The notes: generated by a model not told the origin, from the sequence alone. 64,000 nucleotides of DNA from Lelliottia sp. JS-SCA-14 (GCF_035593345.1 NZ_CP141606.1:2046001-2110000), one strand, 5' to 3'; counted from the first letter of the stretch, positions 26,814-37,168 are shown. Numbers and translations are program-made.

Positions 26814-27364
26814 TGTGGGAAACTCCCTAACACCCTTTGATATTGGTTCATTAATTCCAATTCAGAAATAGAAGGGTCGTAGTCTCTAAGCTTTATCAGA
26901 TAGCTATTCCTGAAAAAGCCGTAGGTTTTTAATAGCCAGTAATCACTAACTATACAAGCTTGCTGCTCCATTGAATAATCGCTGAGAGTAGCCTTGTCTA
27001 GGCTATAGCTATAATCAGCAGCCCATGAGAAAGCGCCTCTAGTCTTTACCCACATTCCCCTTTGCTTTTGCCATACGTGCATCATTTCGTGAAGAAAGAT
27101 GTGCTGCTGTCCTATCCTGTCCCTTTTCGGCATTGAAAAATCATCTTCATAGACACCTTCTTGAAACCAGATTTCCCCGTTAGGAGTCATAGCCGTATTG
27201 TTATTTTGAAGATTAAAGGGTAGGTAGCTCCCTCTGTGAATCCATACCTGATTGTAATGAATGCTGAAGCCATAGAGAGAACTGGCTAGATTGATTTCAC
27301 CTAGCTTCATAAGGCGTAGGCCGCCCGTCCCTATGCCTGTATCTTTCACTGTCCAGTCATACAT
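26810..27364 (-). CDS. HExxH zinc metallopeptidase, probable T6SS effector
   Basis: 184-aa protein with a clear zinc-peptidase motif HEMMHVWQKQRG (HExxH, about residue 101) preceded by a hydrophobic helix. An N-terminal strand region (ASSLYGFSIHYNQVWIHRG) and a C-terminal helical part (MEQQACIVSDYWLLKTYG) flank it. There is no signal peptide, as expected for cargo delivered by Hcp. The ribosome binding site AAGGAGG is strong. It is the first gene of the cassette, overlapping the lipoprotein gene by 4 bases. Substrate unknown: a peptide bond in the target envelope is inferred from the periplasmic partner. Confidence 0.72.
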   Translation of the reverse strand: MYDWTVKDTGIGTGGLRLMKLGEINLASSLYGFSIHYNQVWIHRGSYLPFNLQNNNTAMTPNGEIWFQEGVYEDDFSMPKRDRIGQQHIFLHEMMHVWQKQRGMWVKTRGAFSWAADYSYSLDKATLSDYSMEQQACIVSDYWLLKTYGFFRNSYLIKLRDYDPSISELELMNQYQRVLGSFPQ

Positions 27365-27449
27365 AAACCCTCCTTAGTGAAGGGGCAATGTTAGCATTAT
27401 CAGCAACAGGATCAATTATTTAGATGATGAATGAATTAGAGGGATTGAT

Positions 27450-27478
27450 AAAGAAAAGCCCCTACAGAGAGGGGCAAT
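27450..27478 (-). terminator. Minus-strand terminator upstream of the T6SS cassette
   Basis: GCCCC/GGGGC stem (27459-27463 with 27471-27475) followed on the minus strand by TTTTCTTT. It implies that a minus-strand transcript from 27480-27715 ends here, before the effector promoter. Confidence 0.6.
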
Positions 27479-27479
27479 T

Positions 27480-27716
27480 ATTACAGAAGAGGAGGAGCGA
27501 AAGAGCGCTCTAATTCTGCTGAACGGGAAGTAAAGCAGAGCGCACATTCTACAGGAAAACACGGTCAATACACCTATAAAGAAACAATAATACATACTTC
27601 TAATTATGTGAATTATAAGGATATTTTCATCAGAGTATTTTTACGCAAAGACACGATTAATACACAAAGAGTACACTGAGTGCTCACCACATTTTGTAAA
27701 CCACTGTTTTTAAGCG
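27480..27716. other. Gene-free stretch between the T6SS cassette and rprA
   Basis: No ORF of interest was found. It contains a structured element at 27505-27543: TCTGCT (27515-27520) pairs with AGCAGA (27534-27539), and outer GCGC arms pair around a bulge. The palindrome AGAGCGCTCT overlaps it. The rest is AT-rich. With the terminator at 27450 it could be a small minus-strand RNA gene. Confidence 0.35.
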
Positions 27717-27822
27717 AAAAAAAAGCCCTTCGTGGGAGAAGGGCAAAGACTACACACAGCAATTCGTTGTTTCACTCAGGGGATTTCCATGCTTATAAAT
27801 CAATGTGTTGATTCATAACCGT
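27717..27822 (-). ncRNA. rprA: RprA small regulatory RNA
   Basis: Minus-strand sequence closely matching E. coli RprA along its length of about 105 nt: the 5' start ACGGTTATGAATCAAC, the conserved core GCATGGAAATCCCCTGAGTG, the segment CGAATTGCTGTGTGTAGTC and the terminal hairpin GCCCTTC...GAAGGGC followed by eight T residues. RprA is an Hfq-dependent RNA that activates rpoS translation and is induced through RcsB. As in E. coli it lies next to ydiK. A -10-like TATTAA lies just upstream on the minus strand. Confidence 0.93.
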
Positions 27823-27998
27823 GACTTAATAGTAGGTCATGCGACGTTTTTGCGTCGATCAGATTCGTCTCAATAGTTTAAGAACCATGAAGATTTTGCG
27901 AGGTGAATGGCGCAGCGAAGCGGGGTGGGGCTGAGAAAAGTCTTAATACAGATTAGGCGTGCTTAAGTATCAGGCGGGTTACCCCGCCTGTGGTTCAA

Positions 27999-29105
27999 TT
28001 ACTGCTTATTCTTATCTTCGAGTTCGTGAAGCACCACATCCGGGTCTGTTGCTGGCGGCGGGATCTCATGCACCCACGCGGAGAACAGACGCCAGGTCAC
28101 GGCGAGTAGCACAGGGCCAATAAACAGCCCGATCATGCCAAAGGCAATCAATCCGCCGATCACGCCGGAGAGAATCAGAATCAGCGGTAAGTCTGCGCCC
28201 ATGCGGATCAGCATCGGGCGAATCACGTTATCCATGGTGCCCACCACGCAGCTCCACACCAGCAGCACCGTGCCCCAGGTGGTATCGCCGCTCCAGTAGA
28301 GCCAGATAATGCAGGGGATTAACACCAGCAACGGCCCGAGTTGCACCAGACAGGTGAGGATCATGATGACGGTGAGAATGGTCGCGTACGGCACGCCGGT
28401 AATCGCAAGCCCTAGCCCGCCGAGCACCGCCTGCACCAGCGCGGTCACCACCACACCCAGTGCCACCGCGCGCACGGCTTGTGCCGCCAGCAGCACTGCC
28501 GCATCACCGCGACTCCCCGCGAGGCGCGTCGCAAAATGACGCACGCCATGCGCAACTTGTTCACCGCGCCAGTAAAGCAGGGCGCTGAAGAGCAGCATCA
28601 GAGTACAGTGCATCATAAAGTGGCCGATATTGGCCGCCTGGGCGATAAACCAGGTGGTCGTCGTGCCGACGTACGGACGCACTTTCGCCATGATTGCGCT
28701 GCCGCCCATCTCCAGCAGACTGTGCCAGCCGCTGTAAAGCTTCGCGCCGACCAGCGGAATGCTGTTCAGCCACGCCAGATCCGGCACGGTCATCTCACCG
28801 CTGGTGATCCCGCGGATCACCGGTCCGCTGGTGTCGACAAGGCTGTTAATCAGCAGCGCGATGGGAATGATAAAGACCAGGAACAGCAGCAACGTCATGA
28901 CCAGCACCGCCAGGGTGCGGCGGCCGAACAACAGCTTCTGCAAACGTAAGAGCAGCGGCCAGGTGGCGACAACCACCGTGCCCGCCCATGCAAATCCGAG
29001 GATGAACGGACGAACTATCCACAGACACGCAATAATCATGATGGCTAAGAACAGCACCGACAGCAGTATTTGCGCAACGTCCCTGGGCTGACGAGAAGTG
29101 ACCAT
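27999..29105 (-). CDS. ydiK: AI-2E family transporter YdiK
   Basis: 368-aa inner-membrane protein with about eight hydrophobic segments and the AI-2E/UPF0118 pattern (VLIPCIIWLYWSGD; DNVIRPMLIRMGADLPLILILSGVIGG; GLIAFGMIGLFIGPV). Orthologous in position to E. coli ydiK, between rprA and ydiJ. Substrate unproven in this subfamily. An AGGCGGGT/ACCCCGCCT hairpin lies after its stop (27972-27989). Confidence 0.93.
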   Translation of the reverse strand: MVTSRQPRDVAQILLSVLFLAIMIIACLWIVRPFILGFAWAGTVVVATWPLLLRLQKLLFGRRTLAVLVMTLLLFLVFIIPIALLINSLVDTSGPVIRGITSGEMTVPDLAWLNSIPLVGAKLYSGWHSLLEMGGSAIMAKVRPYVGTTTTWFIAQAANIGHFMMHCTLMLLFSALLYWRGEQVAHGVRHFATRLAGSRGDAAVLLAAQAVRAVALGVVVTALVQAVLGGLGLAITGVPYATILTVIMILTCLVQLGPLLVLIPCIIWLYWSGDTTWGTVLLVWSCVVGTMDNVIRPMLIRMGADLPLILILSGVIGGLIAFGMIGLFIGPVLLAVTWRLFSAWVHEIPPPATDPDVVLHELEDKNKQ

Positions 29106-29307
29106 AAATGAAATTTACCTTAAATGAAGACCAGACTGTCTGGTCGAAACAGAAAACCGCATCCCTTAATCATTAGTGATTTCAGCGGTTTTTGACAGGC
29201 GAATTCTGCCCGTAATTCTGCTGGGCGTATAAGAAAAAAATGTGATACAACAATTCAAAGGCAAGCACAACGCAAACGATAAACAACTCTAATTAGGGTC
29301 TTCCGTA

Positions 29308-32300
29308 ATGATCCCATTGATTTCTCAGGCACCCGGCGTCGTTCAGCTGGTGCTGACTTATTTGCAAGCACTGGAGCAGCAGGGTTTTACAGGTGATACC
29401 GCCACCAACTATGCCGACAGGCTGACGATGGCGACAGACAACAGTATCTATCAGTTACTTCCCGATGCCGTCGTATTTCCTCGCTCGACCGCCGATGTGG
29501 CCCTGCTTTCCCGGCTGGCGGCGCAGGAGCGTTTCGCCTCGCTGGTCTTCACCCCGCGCGGTGGCGGAACCGGCACCAATGGTCAGGCCCTGAATCAGGG
29601 CATCATCATTGATATGTCGCGTTACATGAATCGTATCATTGAGATCAACCCGGAAGAGGGCTGGGTACGCGTCGAAGCGGGGGTGATCAAAGATCAGCTC
29701 AACCAGTTCCTGAAACCTTACGGCTACTTCTTCGCCCCGGAATTATCCACCAGTAACCGCGCCACCCTGGGCGGGATGATTAACACCGATGCCTCCGGCC
29801 AGGGTTCGCTGGTGTACGGCAAAACCTCCGATCACGTGCTCGGCGTGCGTGCGGTACTGCTCGGCGGCGACATTCTCGATACCCAGGCGGTGCCGGTGCA
29901 ACTGGCCGAAACCCTTGGACAAGATAACACGGCGGTCGGGCGCATCTATCGCAGCGTGCTCGACAGCTGTCGTGACAACCGCCAGCTGATTCTGGATAAA
30001 TTCCCGAAACTGAACCGCTTCCTGACGGGCTACGATCTGCGCCACGTCTTTAATGACGACCTCAGTGAGTTCGACCTGACCCGCATTCTGACCGGCTCCG
30101 AAGGGACGCTGGCCTTTATCACCGAGGCGCGTCTGGATATCACCCGGCTGCCAAAAGTGCGCCGTCTGGTGAACGTCAAATACAACTCCTTCGATGCCGC
30201 CCTGCGCAACGCGCCTTTTATGGTCGAGGCGCGCGCCCTGTCGGTGGAAACCGTCGACTCGAAAGTGCTTAATCTGGCGCGAGAAGATATCGTCTGGCAC
30301 TCAGTCAGCGAGCTGATCACCGACGTGCCGGATAAAGAGATGCTCGGCCTGAACATCGTGGAATTTGCTGGCGATGATGCGGAACTTATCGACTCACAGG
30401 TGCAGACGCTCTGCGCCCGTCTCGACGAACTGATCGCGCAGGGCGAGGGCGGCGTGATTGGCTGGCAGCTGTGTAACGATCTCTCAGGCATTGAGCGCAT
30501 CTACGCGATGCGTAAAAAAGCGGTCGGCCTGCTGGGGAACGCCAAAGGGGCAGCCAAACCGATCCCGTTTGCGGAAGACACCTGCGTGCCGCCGGAACAT
30601 CTGGCGGATTACATCGTCGAGTTTCGCGCATTACTCGACAGCCACGGCCTGAGCTACGGCATGTTTGGCCACGTCGATGCGGGCGTGCTGCACGTGCGTC
30701 CGGCGCTGGATATGTGCGACCCGCAGCAGGAGATGCTGATGAAGCAGATCTCCGACGACGTAGTGGCGCTGACGGCAAAATACGGCGGCCTGCTGTGGGG
30801 CGAGCACGGGAAGGGCTTCCGCGCGGAGTACAGCCCGGCGTTCTTCGGCGAGCAGCTGTACGGCGAACTGCGCAAAATCAAAGCCGCGTTTGACCCTAAT
30901 AACCGTCTTAACCCCGGCAAAATCTGCCCGCCTGCGGGCGTGGACGATCCGATGATGCAGGTCGACGCGATAAAACGCGGCACTTATGACCGACAAATTC
31001 CGATTGCCGTGCGCTCATCCTGGCGCGGGGCGATGGAGTGTAACGGCAACGGCCTGTGCTTTAACTTCGACGTGAAAAGCCCGATGTGCCCGTCGATGAA
31101 AATCACCAGCAACCGCATCCATTCCCCAAAAGGGCGAGCGACGCTGGTGCGCGAGTGGCTGCGTCTGCTGGCCGATCGCGGCGTCGATCCGCTGAAGCTG
31201 GAAAACGATCTGCCGGAAAAACGCGCCAGCCTGCGCACGCTGATCGAACGTTCCAGGAATAGCTGGCATGCCAGTAAAGGCGAGTACGATTTTTCCCACG
31301 AAGTGAAAGAGGCGATGTCCGGCTGTCTGGCCTGTAAAGCCTGCTCGACGCAATGCCCGATCAAAATCGACGTGCCAGAGTTCCGCTCGCGCTTCCTGCA
31401 GCTGTATCACTCCCGCTATCTACGCCCGGTGCGCGATCACCTGGTGGCGACGGTCGAAAGTTATGCCCCGCTGATGGCGCGTGCGCCGAAGACCTTCAAC
31501 TTTTTCATTAATCAGCCGCTGGTGCGCAAGCTTTCCGAAAAGCATATCGGGATGGTCGATCTACCGCTGCTCTCCACGCCATCGCTGCAGCGTCAGCTGG
31601 TCGGCCACCGGTCGGCCAATATGACCCTGGAACAGCTCGAGGCCCTGAGCGACGAGCAAAAAGCCAAAACCGTGCTGGTGGTGCAGGACCCGTTCACCAG
31701 CTATTACGACGCGCAGGTGGTGGCCGATTTTGTCCGTCTGGTGGAGCGCGTCGGCTATCAGCCGGTGGTCCTGCCATTCTCGCCGAACGGCAAGGCGCAG
31801 CACATCAAAGGCTTCCTGAATCGCTTTGCGAAAACGGCGCAGAAAACGTCGGACTTTTTGAACCGCATCGCGCAGCTGGGCATGCCGATGGTGGGCGTCG
31901 ATCCGGCGCTGGTGCTCTGCTATCGCGATGAGTACAAACAGACGCTGGGCGATAAGCGCGGGGATTTCAGCGTGATGCTGGTGCATGAATGGTTGCCTGC
32001 CGCGCTGCAAACTGCGGCGGCGAAAGAGGTGAGCGGTGAAGCCTGGTATCTGTTCGGACACTGTACGGAAGTGACGGCGCTGCCGGGCGCACCGGCGCAG
32101 TGGGCGTCTATTTTTGCCCGCTTTGGCGCGAAGCTGGAAAACGTCAGCGTCGGCTGCTGCGGGATGGCCGGGACCTACGGTCACGAAGTGAAAAACCACG
32201 CTAACTCGCTGGGGATCTACGAATTGTCATGGCATCAGGCGATGCAACGCCTGCCGCGCAACCGCTGTCTGGCAACGGGCTATTCCTGTCGCAGCCAGGT

Positions 32301-32364
32301 GAAACGCGTGGAAGGCAGCGGCGTTCGCCATCCACTGCAGGCATTACTGGAGATTATGGGATGA
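29308..32364 (+). CDS. ydiJ: FAD/iron-sulfur oxidoreductase YdiJ (D-2-hydroxyglutarate dehydrogenase family)
   Basis: 1018-aa flavoprotein. Domains in order: FAD_binding_4 (about residues 45-270, with [12 protein letters not shown]), FAD-oxidase C-terminal domain (about 275-530, [18 protein letters not shown]), a [4Fe-4S] region ([29 protein letters not shown]), and a C-terminal CCG domain ([15 protein letters not shown]). The E. coli homolog oxidises D-2-hydroxyglutarate. It is transcribed divergently from ydiK, and its TGA overlaps the menI start. Confidence 0.94.
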   Translation: MIPLISQAPGVVQLVLTYLQALEQQGFTGDTATNYADRLTMATDNSIYQLLPDAVVFPRSTADVALLSRLAAQERFASLVFTPRGGGTGTNGQALNQGIIIDMSRYMNRIIEINPEEGWVRVEAGVIKDQLNQFLKPYGYFFAPELSTSNRATLGGMINTDASGQGSLVYGKTSDHVLGVRAVLLGGDILDTQAVPVQLAETLGQDNTAVGRIYRSVLDSCRDNRQLILDKFPKLNRFLTGYDLRHVFNDDLSEFDLTRILTGSEGTLAFITEARLDITRLPKVRRLVNVKYNSFDAALRNAPFMVEARALSVETVDSKVLNLAREDIVWHSVSELITDVPDKEMLGLNIVEFAGDDAELIDSQVQTLCARLDELIAQGEGGVIGWQLCNDLSGIERIYAMRKKAVGLLGNAKGAAKPIPFAEDTCVPPEHLADYIVEFRALLDSHGLSYGMFGHVDAGVLHVRPALDMCDPQQEMLMKQISDDVVALTAKYGGLLWGEHGKGFRAEYSPAFFGEQLYGELRKIKAAFDPNNRLNPGKICPPAGVDDPMMQVDAIKRGTYDRQIPIAVRSSWRGAMECNGNGLCFNFDVKSPMCPSMKITSNRIHSPKGRATLVREWLRLLADRGVDPLKLENDLPEKRASLRTLIERSRNSWHASKGEYDFSHEVKEAMSGCLACKACSTQCPIKIDVPEFRSRFLQLYHSRYLRPVRDHLVATVESYAPLMARAPKTFNFFINQPLVRKLSEKHIGMVDLPLLSTPSLQRQLVGHRSANMTLEQLEALSDEQKAKTVLVVQDPFTSYYDAQVVADFVRLVERVGYQPVVLPFSPNGKAQHIKGFLNRFAKTAQKTSDFLNRIAQLGMPMVGVDPALVLCYRDEYKQTLGDKRGDFSVMLVHEWLPAALQTAAAKEVSGEAWYLFGHCTEVTALPGAPAQWASIFARFGAKLENVSVGCCGMAGTYGHEVKNHANSLGIYELSWHQAMQRLPRNRCLATGYSCRSQVKRVEGSGVRHPLQALLEIMG

Positions 32365-32771
32365 TCTGGAAACGTACCGCATCGCTTGAGGCGCTCAACG
32401 CCATGGGCGAGGGGAATATGGTCGGTTTGCTCGATATTCAGTTTACGCGTATCGGCGAAAATGACCTCGAAGCCACTATGCCGGTGGACAGCCGCACGCA
32501 TCAGCCGTTTGGCCTGCTGCACGGCGGCGCGTCGGTGGTGCTGGCGGAAACGCTGGGCTCGGTGGCGGGTTATCTCTGTACCGAGGGCGAGCAAAAAGTG
32601 GTGGGGCTGGAGGTCAATGCCAACCACATTCGTTCCGTGCGCAGCGGGCGCGTGCGCGGAGTGTGTCGTGCGCTGCACGCAGGCAGTCGCCATCAGGTGT
32701 GGCAGATCGACATTTTCGACGAGCAGGAACGACTGTGCTGCTCGTCGCGACTCACCACGGCGGTGGTTTAA
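32361..32771 (+). CDS. menI: 1,4-dihydroxy-2-naphthoyl-CoA hydrolase
   Basis: 136-aa hotdog-fold thioesterase of menaquinone biosynthesis. [34 protein letters not shown] (active-site region with Glu), [20 protein letters not shown] and the C-terminal LCCSSRLTT match E. coli MenI (YdiI). The start at 32361 is chosen because it overlaps the ydiJ stop (ATGA) and fits the family N-terminus. Confidence 0.95.
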   Translation: MIWKRTASLEALNAMGEGNMVGLLDIQFTRIGENDLEATMPVDSRTHQPFGLLHGGASVVLAETLGSVAGYLCTEGEQKVVGLEVNANHIRSVRSGRVRGVCRALHAGSRHQVWQIDIFDEQERLCCSSRLTTAVV

Positions 32772-32865
32772 ATAAAGGTAAACATCTGAGAGGAATTGTC
32801 TTTGGTCAAAAATTGGTCAGTCAGACGTGCTATACTGGTCAGGTTTTGTACATAGAGAGGATGTT

Positions 32866-33060
32866 ATGGATACCGAAATGAGCCCCACCCAACTGGCAGT
32901 AGAGTTTTTACGTCGCGATAAGAGCAATTTGTCCCCGGCGCAGTACCTGAAAAAGCTGAAACAGCTTGAACTGGAGTTTGCCGACCTGCTCGCGCTCTCT
33001 TCCAACGAACTGAAAGAAGAGATCTACTTTGCCTGGCGGTTAGGCGTTCACGTCCATTAA
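32866..33060 (+). CDS. ydiH: YdiH family protein
   Basis: 64-aa protein of unknown function, nearly the same as E. coli YdiH (PTQLAVEFLRRD, NLSPAQYLKKLKQLELEFADLL, EEIYFAWRLGVH). The ATG at 32866 follows AGAGAGG at good spacing. A -10-like TATACT lies at 32831-32836. It is followed by a GGCCGC/GCGGCC terminator. Confidence 0.93.
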   Translation: MDTEMSPTQLAVEFLRRDKSNLSPAQYLKKLKQLELEFADLLALSSNELKEEIYFAWRLGVHVH

Positions 33061-33078
33061 TCTCCCGCTTGTTGAAAA

Positions 33079-33105
33079 GGCCGCTAATGCGGCCTTTTTT
33101 GTTTT
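33079..33105 (+). terminator. Terminator after ydiH
   Basis: GGCCGC TAAT GCGGCC stem-loop followed by TTTTTTGTTTTTG. Confidence 0.88.
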
Positions 33106-33217
33106 TGTCCTTTGTGAGTTCATGGTCTTATAACCACAAATGGATAATGGTTTCTGAATTCTAATAACCCTATAATCTCCATCCCTTTTCGAGTCTTAAG
33201 TTTAAGCTGGAGGATAA

Positions 33218-36200
33218 ATGGAGCTTAGCCGGAGGCAGTTCTTTAAGATCTGCGCGGGCGGTATGGCAGGAACCACTGTTGCATCTCTCGGATTTTTATC
33301 ATCATTTTCTGCGCACGCAGAAGCCCGTCAATACAAACTCTTAAAAGCAAAAGAGACGCGTAATAACTGTACGTACTGCTCAGTTGGCTGCGGCATGCTG
33401 ATGTACAGCCTCGGCGACACCGCCAAAAACGTCACAGAAAGTATCTATCACGTCGAAGGCGATCCGGATCATCCGGTCAGCCGCGGTTCCCTGTGTCCGA
33501 AAGGGGCCGGAGTGCTGGATTATATCCACAGCGACAACCGTCTGCTCTATCCCGAATACCGCGCGCCCGGCTCTGACAAGTGGCAGCGCATCTCCTGGGA
33601 TGACGCCATCGAACGCATCGCCCGGCTGATGAAAGCGGATCGCGACGCCAACTTTATCGAGAAAAACGCCCAGGGTCTGACGGTCAACCGCTGGACCACC
33701 ACCGGCATGCTCTGCTCTTCGGCGGCCAGCAATGAAACCGGGATTCTCGACGGCAAATTTGCCCGCGCGCTGGGGATGGTGGCCATCGACTGCCAGGCGC
33801 GTCTGTGCCATGGCCCGACCGTCGCCGCGCTGGCCCCGACCTTCGGACGCGGGGCAATGACCAACAACTGGGTCGATATTAAAAATGCCAACGTGGTGCT
33901 GATCATGGGTGGCAACGCCGCCGAAGCGCACCCGGTCGGCTTCAAATGGGTGATCGAAGCGCAGACCAAAAACGATGCGACCGTAGTTGTGGTGGATCCG
34001 CGCTTTAACCGCAGCGCTGCCGTGGCGGATCTGTATGCCCCGATCCGCGCCGGATCTGACACCGCCTTCTTGCTCGGTGCCATCCGCTATCTGATCGAAC
34101 ATGACGCCATCCAGCACGAATACGTGCGCGCCTACACCAACGCCAGCCTGATTATTCGCGACGACTATGCTTTCGATGACGGGCTGTTCAGCGGGTACGA
34201 CGCCGAAAAACGTCAGTACGACAAATCGAGCTGGTTCTATCAGCTGGACGAGCAGGGGCATGCCCTGCGTGACGATACCCTGAGCCATCCGCGCTGCGTC
34301 TGGAACTTACTCAAAGCGCACGTCGATCGCTACACGCCGGAGATGGTCAACCGTCTCTGCGGCACCTCGCTGGAAGATTTCAACCGCATCTGCGAGATCC
34401 TCGCCAGCACCAGCGTGCCGAATCGCACGGCGACCATTTTGTACGCTCTCGGCTGGACGCACCACTCGGCCGGGGCGCAGATCATCCGCGCGGCGGGGAT
34501 GCTGCAACTCCTGCTCGGGAATATCGGGATGGCGGGCGGCGGGGTGAATGCCCTGCGCGGTCACTCCAATATTCAGGGCTATACGGATCTCGGCCTGCTC
34601 TCCACCAATCTGCCCGGCTACATGCCGCTGCCGTCGGAAAAACAGCAGGATTATCAGACCTATATCTCGCAAATCACGCCGCCATCCCTGGGCCTCAATG
34701 AGGTCAACTACTGGCAAAACACGCCGAAATTCTTTGTCAGCATGATGAAAAGTTTCTGGGGCGATCGCGCCACGGCGGAGAACAACTGGGGCTACGACTG
34801 GCTGCCGAAGTGGGATCGTCTGTATGACGTGATGACCCAGGCGAAGCTGATGCTCGACGGCAAAATCAACGGTTACATCGTGCAGGGCTTCAACCCGCTG
34901 GCGGCGTTCCCGGACAAGAACAAATCGGCGCGCGCGCTGGCGAAACTCAAGTACATGGTGGTGATCGACCCGCTGGTGACCGAGTCCTCGACCTTCTGGC
35001 AGCACCACGGCGAGATGAACGACGTCGATCCGAAAGAGATCCAGACCGAAGTGTTCCGCCTGCCATCGTCCTGCTTTGCAGAAGAGGACGGCTCGATCGC
35101 CAACTCGGGCCGCTGGCTGCAGTGGCACTGGGCGGCGGCAGAACCACCGGGCGAGGCGATGCACGACGGCAAAATCCTCGGGCGTCTGTTTACGCGTCTG
35201 CGTGAACTTTATCAGCAGGAGGGCGGCGCAAACCCTGAGCCGGTGCTGAACATGTCGTGGAATTACAAAAATCCGCGCGACCCGCACCCGGAGGAGATCG
35301 CCCGCGAAGCCAACGGCATGGCGCTCGCCGATCTGTATGACGACAAAGGCCAGCTGGTTGCTAAAAAAGGGCAGCAGCTCAGCAGCTTTGCGCAGCTGCG
35401 CGACGACGGCTCGACCAGCAGCTTCTGCTGGGTCTACTGCGGAAGCTGGACCGAGCAGGGCAACCAGATGGCGAATCGCGACAACAGCGATCCTTACGGC
35501 CTGGGCTGTACGCCGGGCTGGGCGTGGTCGTGGCCTGCGAACCGTCGCATTCTCTATAACCGCGCGTCGGCGGATGTCGCCGGAAAACCATGGGACCCGG
35601 AACGTGCCCTGCTGCACTGGGACGGGAAAAAATGGGCGGGTATGGACGTGGCGGATTACAACGCCTCGGCGCCGGGCACGAACGTTGGGCCGTTTATCAT
35701 GAACCCGGAAGGGGTGGCGCGTCTGTTCTCCATCGACAAGATGAACGACGGCCCGTTCCCGGAGCATTACGAACCGCTTGAATCACCGATTGGCACTAAC
35801 CCGCTGCATCCGAATGTGATCTCCAGCCCGGTGGCGCGCGTGTTCAGGGAAGATGTCGCCAATATGGGCAAAGCGGCTGACTTCCCGTATGTCGCCACGA
35901 CTTACTCGATCACAGAACTGTTCCGCCACTGGACCAAACATGCGCGGCTCAACGCCATCGCCCAGCCGGATCAGTTTATCGAGATGGGGGAAGCGCTGGC
36001 GCTGCAGAAGGGCATTGTCGCCGGGGACGTGGTGAAAGTGACCTCGAAACGCGGGTATATCAAAGCCAAAGCGGTGGTCACCAAACGCCTGCAAACCCTG
36101 ACCATTGATGGGCGTCAGATCGACACCATTGGCATCCCATGCCACTGGGGTTTTGAAGGGGCCACGCGCAAAGGATTCCTTGCCAATACGTTGACGCCGT

Positions 36201-36268
36201 CCGTTGGTGACGCCAACTCGCAAACGCCGGAATACAAAGCGTTTTTAGTCAATATCGAGAAGGCGTAA
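33218..36268 (+). CDS. fdnG: Formate dehydrogenase-N/O-type alpha subunit, cysteine variant
   Basis: 1016-aa molybdopterin enzyme exported by Tat (SRRQFFK motif, cleavage near SAHA). An N-terminal [4Fe-4S] site (CTYCSVGCG...CPKG) is followed by the molybdopterin domains. The region that holds selenocysteine 196 in E. coli FdnG reads DCQARLCHGPTV here: codon 197 is TGC (33806-33808), cysteine, so no UGA readthrough is needed. Otherwise close to FdnG to the end (TPEYKAFLVNIEKA). It oxidises periplasmic formate and passes electrons via the beta and gamma subunits to quinone. Strong GGAGG ribosome binding site; TATAAT at 33171-33176. FdnG and FdoG cannot be separated with certainty by eye. Confidence 0.92.
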   Translation: MELSRRQFFKICAGGMAGTTVASLGFLSSFSAHAEARQYKLLKAKETRNNCTYCSVGCGMLMYSLGDTAKNVTESIYHVEGDPDHPVSRGSLCPKGAGVLDYIHSDNRLLYPEYRAPGSDKWQRISWDDAIERIARLMKADRDANFIEKNAQGLTVNRWTTTGMLCSSAASNETGILDGKFARALGMVAIDCQARLCHGPTVAALAPTFGRGAMTNNWVDIKNANVVLIMGGNAAEAHPVGFKWVIEAQTKNDATVVVVDPRFNRSAAVADLYAPIRAGSDTAFLLGAIRYLIEHDAIQHEYVRAYTNASLIIRDDYAFDDGLFSGYDAEKRQYDKSSWFYQLDEQGHALRDDTLSHPRCVWNLLKAHVDRYTPEMVNRLCGTSLEDFNRICEILASTSVPNRTATILYALGWTHHSAGAQIIRAAGMLQLLLGNIGMAGGGVNALRGHSNIQGYTDLGLLSTNLPGYMPLPSEKQQDYQTYISQITPPSLGLNEVNYWQNTPKFFVSMMKSFWGDRATAENNWGYDWLPKWDRLYDVMTQAKLMLDGKINGYIVQGFNPLAAFPDKNKSARALAKLKYMVVIDPLVTESSTFWQHHGEMNDVDPKEIQTEVFRLPSSCFAEEDGSIANSGRWLQWHWAAAEPPGEAMHDGKILGRLFTRLRELYQQEGGANPEPVLNMSWNYKNPRDPHPEEIAREANGMALADLYDDKGQLVAKKGQQLSSFAQLRDDGSTSSFCWVYCGSWTEQGNQMANRDNSDPYGLGCTPGWAWSWPANRRILYNRASADVAGKPWDPERALLHWDGKKWAGMDVADYNASAPGTNVGPFIMNPEGVARLFSIDKMNDGPFPEHYEPLESPIGTNPLHPNVISSPVARVFREDVANMGKAADFPYVATTYSITELFRHWTKHARLNAIAQPDQFIEMGEALALQKGIVAGDVVKVTSKRGYIKAKAVVTKRLQTLTIDGRQIDTIGIPCHWGFEGATRKGFLANTLTPSVGDANSQTPEYKAFLVNIEKA

Positions 36269-36280
36269 GGGAGGCCGCGT

Positions 36281-37168
36281 ATGTCTATGCAATCACAAGA
36301 TATTATCAAACGTTCGGCCACCAACGTCATGACCCCGCCGCCGCAGGCGCGCGATTTTAAAGCGGAAGTGGCGAAGCTAATCGACGTTTCAACCTGCATC
36401 GGCTGCAAAGGCTGTCAGGTGGCGTGCTCGGAGTGGAACGATATTCGCGACGAGGTGGGCGTGTGCGAGGGCGTCTATGACAACCCGATGGATTTGAGTG
36501 CCAAATCCTGGACGGTGATGCGCTTTAGCGAAACCACGCAGAACAACAAACTGGAGTGGCTGATCCGCAAGGACGGCTGCATGCACTGCGCGGAGCCGGG
36601 CTGCCTGAAGGCCTGTCCGTCCGCCGGGGCAATTATCCAGTACGCCAACGGGATTGTCGATTTTCAGTCTGAGCACTGCATCGGCTGCGGATACTGCATC
36701 GCCGGGTGTCCGTTCAATATTCCGCGTCTCAATCCTGACGACAACCGGGTCTACAAATGCACCCTGTGCGTGGATCGGGTGAGCGTCGGCCAGGAGCCTG
36801 CCTGCGTCAAAACCTGCCCGACGGGTGCGATTCATTTCGGCACCAAAAAAGAGATGCTGGAGCTGGGCGAATCGCGCGTGATGCAACTGAAAAAACGCGG
36901 CTACGCGCAGGCGGGGGTCTATAACCCGCAGGGCGTGGGCGGGACGCACGTGATGTACGTCCTGCATCACGCCGACCAGCCGGCGCTGTACCACAACCTG
37001 CCGACGGATCCGAAGATCGATCTGCCGGTGAATCTGTGGAAGGGGATCCTCAAGCCGCTCTCCGCCGCCGGGTTTATCGCCACCTTCGCGGGGCTGATTT
37101 ACCACTACATCGGCGTGGGGCCAAACAAGGAGACGGACGACGACGAAGAGGAGAATCCGCATGAGTAA
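36281..37168 (+). CDS. fdnH: Formate dehydrogenase iron-sulfur (beta) subunit
   Basis: 295-aa ferredoxin-like subunit with four [4Fe-4S] cysteine clusters ([63 protein letters not shown]) and one C-terminal transmembrane helix ([16 protein letters not shown]). Very close to E. coli FdnH. It lies 12 bases after the alpha gene and overlaps the gamma gene by 8 bases, and carries electrons from the alpha subunit to the cytochrome. Confidence 0.95.
   Translation: MSMQSQDIIKRSATNVMTPPPQARDFKAEVAKLIDVSTCIGCKGCQVACSEWNDIRDEVGVCEGVYDNPMDLSAKSWTVMRFSETTQNNKLEWLIRKDGCMHCAEPGCLKACPSAGAIIQYANGIVDFQSEHCIGCGYCIAGCPFNIPRLNPDDNRVYKCTLCVDRVSVGQEPACVKTCPTGAIHFGTKKEMLELGESRVMQLKKRGYAQAGVYNPQGVGGTHVMYVLHHADQPALYHNLPTDPKIDLPVNLWKGILKPLSAAGFIATFAGLIYHYIGVGPNKETDDDEEENPHE

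Noticed and set aside
25174..27364. Prophage
   Set aside because: An AP2-like coiled-coil remnant alone is not enough: no integrase, capsid, tail or lysis genes and no att repeats were found. The Hcp gene is T6SS-type.
33800..33815. Selenocysteine TGA in the formate dehydrogenase active site
   Set aside because: The codon is TGC and the frame is open; selenocysteine is not used here or at 39616-39618.
34307..35767. 486-codon minus-strand open frame
   Set aside because: Shadow of the fdnG-like gene in a GC-rich region; no ribosome binding site or recognisable domain.
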